16,454 bases of DNA from an uncultured Caulobacteraceae bacterium (lineage in GTDB: Bacteria; Pseudomonadota; Alphaproteobacteria; Caulobacterales; Caulobacteraceae). The stretch is taken from the NCBI GenBank assembly GCA_903884915.1, contig CAISGS010000307.1, positions 1-16,454 of the forward strand, in the 5' to 3' direction. A program made the position numbers and the translations under genes. Positions 13,537-16,454 of the stretch are shown piece by piece (the first letter of the stretch is position 1; every line of letters starts with the position of its first letter). The notes beneath the pieces are model-generated. The model had not been told where the DNA came from and ran no database searches. It saw nothing but the letters and a program-made list of their open reading frames with translations.

Positions 13537-13739
13537 CAGCTATAGTGGGCCTTGACCCACATGCCGGCGCACAGGATCAGCACGGCAATGAATTGCAGCA
13601 AGACCCTGAGGCGCATCAGCTTGTTGGAATAGGACCGGCCGAAATCCCCCCCCCGAAACAGGGCGTAGATTCCGAAGCCGAGCGTTACCAACACAGCCAC
13701 CAAGCTGATGGGAACCAAGATGTTGAACAGCTGTTGCAT
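13536..13739 (-). CDS. HIG1-domain small twin-transmembrane protein
   Basis: A 67-residue inner-membrane protein with two hydrophobic helices (about 5-27 and 46-63). The connecting stretch has the HIG1-type pattern around R-L-R-V-L-L-Q (43-49: Arg43, Arg45, Gln49). HIG1 proteins in mitochondria (Rcf1/HIGD) associate with cytochrome c oxidase and supercomplexes; bacterial members are small and poorly studied, so a respiratory role is inference. It sits between mcd (46 bp upstream) and the adenosyltransferase (one-base overlap). An unusual run of nine G on the coding strand (13646-13654) encodes Arg-Gly-Gly in the loop. Confidence 0.88.
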   Translation of the reverse strand: MQQLFNILVPISLVAVLVTLGFGIYALFRGGDFGRSYSNKLMRLRVLLQFIAVLILCAGMWVKAHYS

Positions 13740-13785
13740 GGTTCCACTCTACCTGAAATTTACGACGACCGCCAATTAGGTCCGA

Positions 13786-15486
13786 CTAGGCGTTTGGACC
13801 ATCTTCCAACAGGCGGCGCGCAATGACCTGAGCTTGAATTTCACCAGCGCCCTCGAAGATGTTGAGGATGCGGGCGTCCTGCAGCACACGGCTGATCGTA
13901 TATTCGAGCGCAAAGCCGTTGCCGCCATGGATTTGCAAGGCATTGTCCGCACTTGCCCAAGCCACGCGAGCGGCCAAGAGCTTGGCCATACCCGCCTCAA
14001 GATCGCAGCGCTTGCCATCATCCTTGGCGCGAGCCGCGAAATAGGTCAGTTGGCGTACACCCATGATCTCAGCCGCCATCATGGCCAGCTTGTTGTAAAC
14101 ACGCGGGAACTCAAAGATCGGCTGGCCGAACTGCTTGCGGTCGAGGGCATAGCCCAGCCCAAGCTCCATCGCACATTGGGCCACACCGACGGCGCGGGCG
14201 GCGGTCTGGATACGGGCGCTTTCAAAGGTGGCCATAAGCTGCTTGAAGCCCTGCCCTTCGACACCGCCGAGCAGGTTTTCCGCAGGGACCTTAAAGCCGT
14301 CAAAGCCCAGCTCATATTCCTTCATGCCCCGATAGCCGAGCACTTCAATCTCGCCGCCGGTCATGCCTTCGGTCGGGAAATCGGTCTGGTCGTTGCCGCG
14401 CAGCTTGGGCGCTAGGAACATGGACAGGCCGCGATAGTCGCTCGTATTGGGATCGGTACGCACCAGCATGGTCATCACATCCGCGCGTGACGCATGGGTG
14501 ATCCAGGTCTTATTGCCGGTCACGACATAGTTGGCCCCGTCGAGCACAGCACGGGTGCGCAATGAACCAAGGTCGGAGCCGGTATTGGGCTCGGTAAAGA
14601 CGGCGGTGGGCAGGATTTCCGCCGCCGCGATCTTGGGCAGCCAATAGTCCTTCTGGGCCTGGGTACCGCCGGTCAGGATCAGTTCAGCGGCGATTTCTGA
14701 GCGGGTGCCCAGCGAGCCGACGCCGATATAGGCGCGGCTGAGCTCTTCGGAGACGACGCACATGGCCATCTTGCCCATGCCCGACCCGCCATATTCTTCC
14801 GGCACGGTCAGACCGAACACGCCCAGCGCGCCCAACTCTTCGACCAGCTCGATGGGGATCAGTTGGTCCTTCAGGTGCCATTGATGGGCAAAGGGCGTGA
14901 CCTTGGCTTCGGCAAAGGCATGGAACTGATCGCGGATCATCTCGAAGACGTCTTCGAGACCCGAGGCCTCAAGGATCGGACGGCCCTTGGCTTGAGCCAA
15001 GAGATCCGCAACCCGGCCCTTGACGGCTTGGGTCGCGCCGCCCTGCATCAGGGTCAGGATGGCTGGGGTTTGGAAGGCCGCCAATTGGTCAGAGGTCAGG
15101 CCCATCTGCATGGGGCGAATGACTTCGCCCTGGTTCATCGAGACGCCGCCGATCATCTGGGCGGAATATTCACCGATCAAAAGCTGGGCGAGGAGGGATT
15201 CGATCTCACCGAACTTACCGTCAGCGGCGATGCGATCAGCCCAGTTTGCGACTTCGCGAAAGGTCTCGGAATAGGTGGCGTACCACGCAAAGCCGTGCAC
15301 CGCATGCTGCTCGCGATCGAGCGCCTTGCGATCCATCTTGCCATTGGTTGAGACCAGCAATGCGACCGAGGCGCGGGCCTCCGCGACCAAGGTCTCCGCT
15401 GCAGCGCTGGCACCGCGCAACAGGGTGCGCAGGTCAGGCAGGATCAAAGCATCTGAATGGGCGGTAATGGTCGTCGAAGCGTTCAT
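13786..15486 (-). CDS. mcd: (2S)-methylsuccinyl-CoA dehydrogenase-like acyl-CoA dehydrogenase
   Basis: A 566-residue flavoprotein of the acyl-CoA dehydrogenase superfamily. The usual fold occupies about 180-566: TEPNTGSD (298-305), GNKTWITHA (324-332), the second half from GFKQLMATFE, QIHGGNGF (518-525) and IFEGAGEIQ (543-551), with Glu545 at the position of the MCAD catalytic base. The first 180 residues are an extra helical region absent from ordinary acyl-CoA dehydrogenases; as I recall, such an extension and a length near 550 mark Mcd, which oxidises (2S)-methylsuccinyl-CoA to mesaconyl-CoA in the ethylmalonyl-CoA pathway. GTRSEIA and ARIQTAARAVGVAQ also look Mcd-like. ETF, encoded nearby, is the expected acceptor. 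Another long-form dehydrogenase cannot be excluded. Confidence 0.88.
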   Translation of the reverse strand: MNASTTITAHSDALILPDLRTLLRGASAAAETLVAEARASVALLVSTNGKMDRKALDREQHAVHGFAWYATYSETFREVANWADRIAADGKFGEIESLLAQLLIGEYSAQMIGGVSMNQGEVIRPMQMGLTSDQLAAFQTPAILTLMQGGATQAVKGRVADLLAQAKGRPILEASGLEDVFEMIRDQFHAFAEAKVTPFAHQWHLKDQLIPIELVEELGALGVFGLTVPEEYGGSGMGKMAMCVVSEELSRAYIGVGSLGTRSEIAAELILTGGTQAQKDYWLPKIAAAEILPTAVFTEPNTGSDLGSLRTRAVLDGANYVVTGNKTWITHASRADVMTMLVRTDPNTSDYRGLSMFLAPKLRGNDQTDFPTEGMTGGEIEVLGYRGMKEYELGFDGFKVPAENLLGGVEGQGFKQLMATFESARIQTAARAVGVAQCAMELGLGYALDRKQFGQPIFEFPRVYNKLAMMAAEIMGVRQLTYFAARAKDDGKRCDLEAGMAKLLAARVAWASADNALQIHGGNGFALEYTISRVLQDARILNIFEGAGEIQAQVIARRLLEDGPNA

Positions 15487-15517
15487 GGTCGTCAGGTCCC
15501 CAAAAGTCCGGACATTT

Positions 15518-15545
15518 ACTATAGGGCTTTTGGGAGGGCCGACAA
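15518..15545 (-). promoter_or_regulatory. Candidate promoter of the mcd operon
   Basis: On the minus strand TTGTCG (15540-15545) is followed after 16 bp by TATAGT (15518-15523). RNA would start about 25 bases before the mcd ATG at 15486, leaving room for GGGGA as ribosome site. This is the best sigma-70-type pair in the spacer. Confidence 0.5.
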
Positions 15546-15593
15546 TCGGTGCACGAGGAAAAAATTACAAACTGCGCGAGGTCAAGGGTAGGA

Positions 15594-15621
15594 AGGGGGC
15601 CATCACGGCACCCTCCCCCCT
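15594..15621. repeat. GC-rich dyad, possible degenerate REP element or terminator
   Basis: AGGGGG (15594-15599) pairs with CCCCCT (15616-15621), with an inner GCC/GGC. It lies just past the stop of the small membrane protein gene at 15631. Its GGGGGGAGGGTGCCG flank resembles the palindromic repeat at the left end of the window. There is no T-run immediately after it on the minus strand, only six T's about 30 bases on, so terminator function is uncertain. Confidence 0.35.
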
Positions 15622-15630
15622 CGTCTCTCG

Positions 15631-15957
15631 TTATTTAATCCATTCAGACTTGGTCCGCATGGCGATACCCACGACGATCGCCGTCAAGGCAGCAGCCATA
15701 TAGGCCGTCCCTATACTGCTTAGAACACCGCCAAGACCCACGCCAACCTGTGGGATAGCTTCAACCACCTTGGACCCACCAGCCAGGACCAGGGCGGTAA
15801 TCATAACCGTCGTGGTGTGCTCACTGGAGATACCGACCCCAGCCACAATACCCAGCACGACGAGCAACAAAGTAGCGTAGGGAACAACAACAAATGCGCC
15901 GGCAATAGCAACGATGAGGGCTACAGCTCGAGCAACGGCATAGAGTTTGTCCAACAT
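15631..15957 (-). CDS. Small multi-pass membrane protein of unknown function
   Basis: A 108-residue, very hydrophobic protein with about four membrane segments (near 8-24, 27-43, 50-66 and 82-100) and charged ends: Lys/Arg at 4 and 10, then RTKSEWIK at the C-terminus. A turn containing ISSEHTTT (43-50) and a Gly-rich stretch VGVGLGGVLSSIG (71-83) separate the helices. The pattern recalls a widespread class of small uncharacterised membrane proteins, but I cannot name a family. The ATG at 15957 is preferred over the one at 15978 because GGAG lies eight bases ahead of it. A 6-bp hairpin and AT-rich DNA lie upstream. It is not closely coupled to mcd. Confidence 0.7.
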   Translation of the reverse strand: MLDKLYAVARAVALIVAIAGAFVVVPYATLLLVVLGIVAGVGISSEHTTTVMITALVLAGGSKVVEAIPQVGVGLGGVLSSIGTAYMAAALTAIVVGIAMRTKSEWIK

Positions 15958-15976
15958 AGCAACTTCTCCGCTTTCC

Positions 15977-15996
15977 ACGACTTTTGACCTAGTCGT
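15977..15996. promoter_or_regulatory. Stem-loop upstream of the small membrane protein gene
   Basis: ACGACT (15977-15982) and AGTCGT (15991-15996) form a perfect 6-bp stem with an eight-base loop, about 20 bp upstream of the preferred start. It could be an operator or a 5' leader hairpin. Confidence 0.4.
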
Positions 15997-16194
15997 CAGA
16001 AAAAGTCTGGAGCAATATGATCATAAGTCAATCAAAGACTTATTTCGGTCATATTCGCCCTAATTATTTAGGTGATTGGCATTAATTACTAAAACAAGAT
16101 TATAGGAGTTTCTTATATTTTTTAATTGCTTCGAGAATTATTATTCTGTGATCCTGCTGATGGCTGAATCTGAATTTTAGCGTGTGAAACAGCG
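15990..16194. other. AT-rich intergenic region with several dyads
   Basis: This spacer is far more AT-rich than the rest of the window: 18 of 80 bases at 16061-16140 are G or C. It holds a compound hairpin at 16014-16055, CCTAA-TTAT-TTAGG at 16059-16072 and AGAAT-TATT-ATTCT at 16134-16147. It must contain the promoter of the gene at 15957 and the 3' end of the transcript ending at 16195. I see no credible protein gene, no tRNA and no clear intrinsic terminator. Confidence 0.6.
16014..16055. promoter_or_regulatory. Compound hairpin / long inverted repeat
   Basis: Outer arms AATATGA (16014-16020) and TCATATT (16049-16055) and inner arms ATAAGTC (16023-16029) and GACTTAT (16037-16043) are both perfect. 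They are joined by a small asymmetric internal loop and closed by a seven-base loop, giving 14 paired bases. The palindrome TATGATCATA (16016-16025) overlaps it. It could be a folded RNA element, an operator cluster, or a weak terminator for the gene ending at 16195; the sequence alone does not decide. Confidence 0.5.
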
Positions 16195-16454
16195 CTATCG
16201 GCGAGGGCCAGTTGGAGCCTTACCGGGCCCCTTGGGACGGAAGGCCGGTCTGCCGCCTGGACGGGCGAGGACGGCCTTTCCCAAACTGGGCTTCCCCAAC
16301 CCGGGCTTGCCGACATCGGAGCGGGCCTTATCAGCCTTGCCTGCAGCGGGCCTATCAGCCCCCGCCTTGGCCAGACCGGGCTTGCGCTCGATGAGGGTCG
16401 CACCCTTGGTCGGACCCGCGCGATAATGTTTGACCGCCGCCTTACCGGGCTCCG
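16195..16454 (-). CDS. C-terminal fragment of a Lys/Gly/Pro-rich basic protein (cut by window edge)
   Basis: Only the last 85 residues are in the window; the frame stays open to the edge at 16454. The segment is strongly basic and low-complexity, with recurring K-P-G-L-x-K units (RKPGLAKAG, GKPGLGKPSLGKA) and an Arg/Pro/Gly-rich end (GGRPAFRPKGPGKAPTGPRR). Codon third positions are GC-rich like its neighbours, unlike the alternative frames, supporting this frame as real. Such tails occur on alphaproteobacterial RNA-binding proteins such as RNA helicases and pseudouridine synthases. The catalytic part is out of view, so no function is assigned. Confidence 0.65.
   Translation of the reverse strand, partial: EPGKAAVKHYRAGPTKGATLIERKPGLAKAGADRPAAGKADKARSDVGKPGLGKPSLGKAVLARPGGRPAFRPKGPGKAPTGPRR

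Noticed and set aside
16017..16085. 22-codon plus-strand frame in the AT-rich spacer with GGAG four bases before its ATG
   Set aside because: Ribosome-site spacing is too short, the frame lies inside the compound hairpin, and it has no hydrophobic or toxin-like pattern; not enough to call a gene.
16122..16403. Minus-strand frame beginning with ATG inside the Lys-rich gene and running into the AT-rich spacer
   Set aside because: The alternative frame open to the window edge has better codon use and a clean repeat structure; this one changes composition abruptly in the AT-rich DNA.
1..16454. CRISPR array, tRNA/rRNA genes, insertion sequences, defence or secretion genes
   Set aside because: I found no spaced direct repeats, cloverleaf sequence, transposase or integrase motif, or recognisable defence domain on either strand.

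Overview
The window reads as chromosomal core DNA of an alphaproteobacterium, most likely Caulobacterales or a close relative (moderately GC-rich, roughly 60% by eye). The reasons are a DUF3035 lipoprotein next to lspA, a HAD-IIA phosphatase beside ribF, a TipF-like degenerate-EAL protein with two membrane helices and a coiled coil, and an ethylmalonyl-CoA-pathway type acyl-CoA dehydrogenase. I see no rRNA, tRNA, CRISPR array, insertion sequence or prophage gene. Fourteen of the sixteen genes called lie on the minus strand.

Layout, left to right. (1) 1-4149: minus-strand cluster ileS > lspA > DUF3035 lipoprotein, followed by a GC-rich palindromic repeat at the window edge. ileS and lspA overlap through ATGA. 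(2) 4401-8045: minus-strand series tipF > HAD-IIA phosphatase > MaoC-type hydratase > ribF. (3) 8213-9716: divergent pair, an unrecognised lipoprotein (minus) and a PKHD-type Fe(II)/2-oxoglutarate dioxygenase (plus), sharing an 82-bp promoter region with a Fur-box-like sequence. (4) 9735-12522: etfB > etfA with a strong intrinsic terminator, then a 3-hydroxybutyryl-CoA dehydrogenase whose upstream region carries a PhaR-like dyad. (5) 12731-12961: a small plus-strand membrane protein. (6) 12958-15486: mcd > HIG1-type small membrane protein > PduO-type cobalamin adenosyltransferase. (7) 15631-16454: a small hydrophobic membrane protein, a strikingly AT-rich stretch with stacked hairpins, and the C-terminal end of a Lys/Gly/Pro-rich protein cut by the window edge.

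The most coherent biology is in 9735-15486. A methylsuccinyl-CoA dehydrogenase passes electrons to ETF. The adenosyltransferase makes the adenosylcobalamin needed by ethylmalonyl-CoA and methylmalonyl-CoA mutases. The 3-hydroxybutyryl-CoA dehydrogenase works at the acetoacetyl-CoA/3-hydroxybutyryl-CoA step, where the pathway meets polyhydroxybutyrate metabolism. The HIG1-like protein suggests a link to the respiratory chain. I therefore read this as an acetyl-CoA assimilation/PHB module, although the other pathway genes (ccr, ecm, mch, mcl) are not in view.

Nothing here is clearly a new system. The observations most worth checking are that module with its PhaR-like site, the catalytically degenerate EAL domain, the iron-box-like divergent promoter, the folded AT-rich region at 15977-16147, and several small proteins of unknown function.
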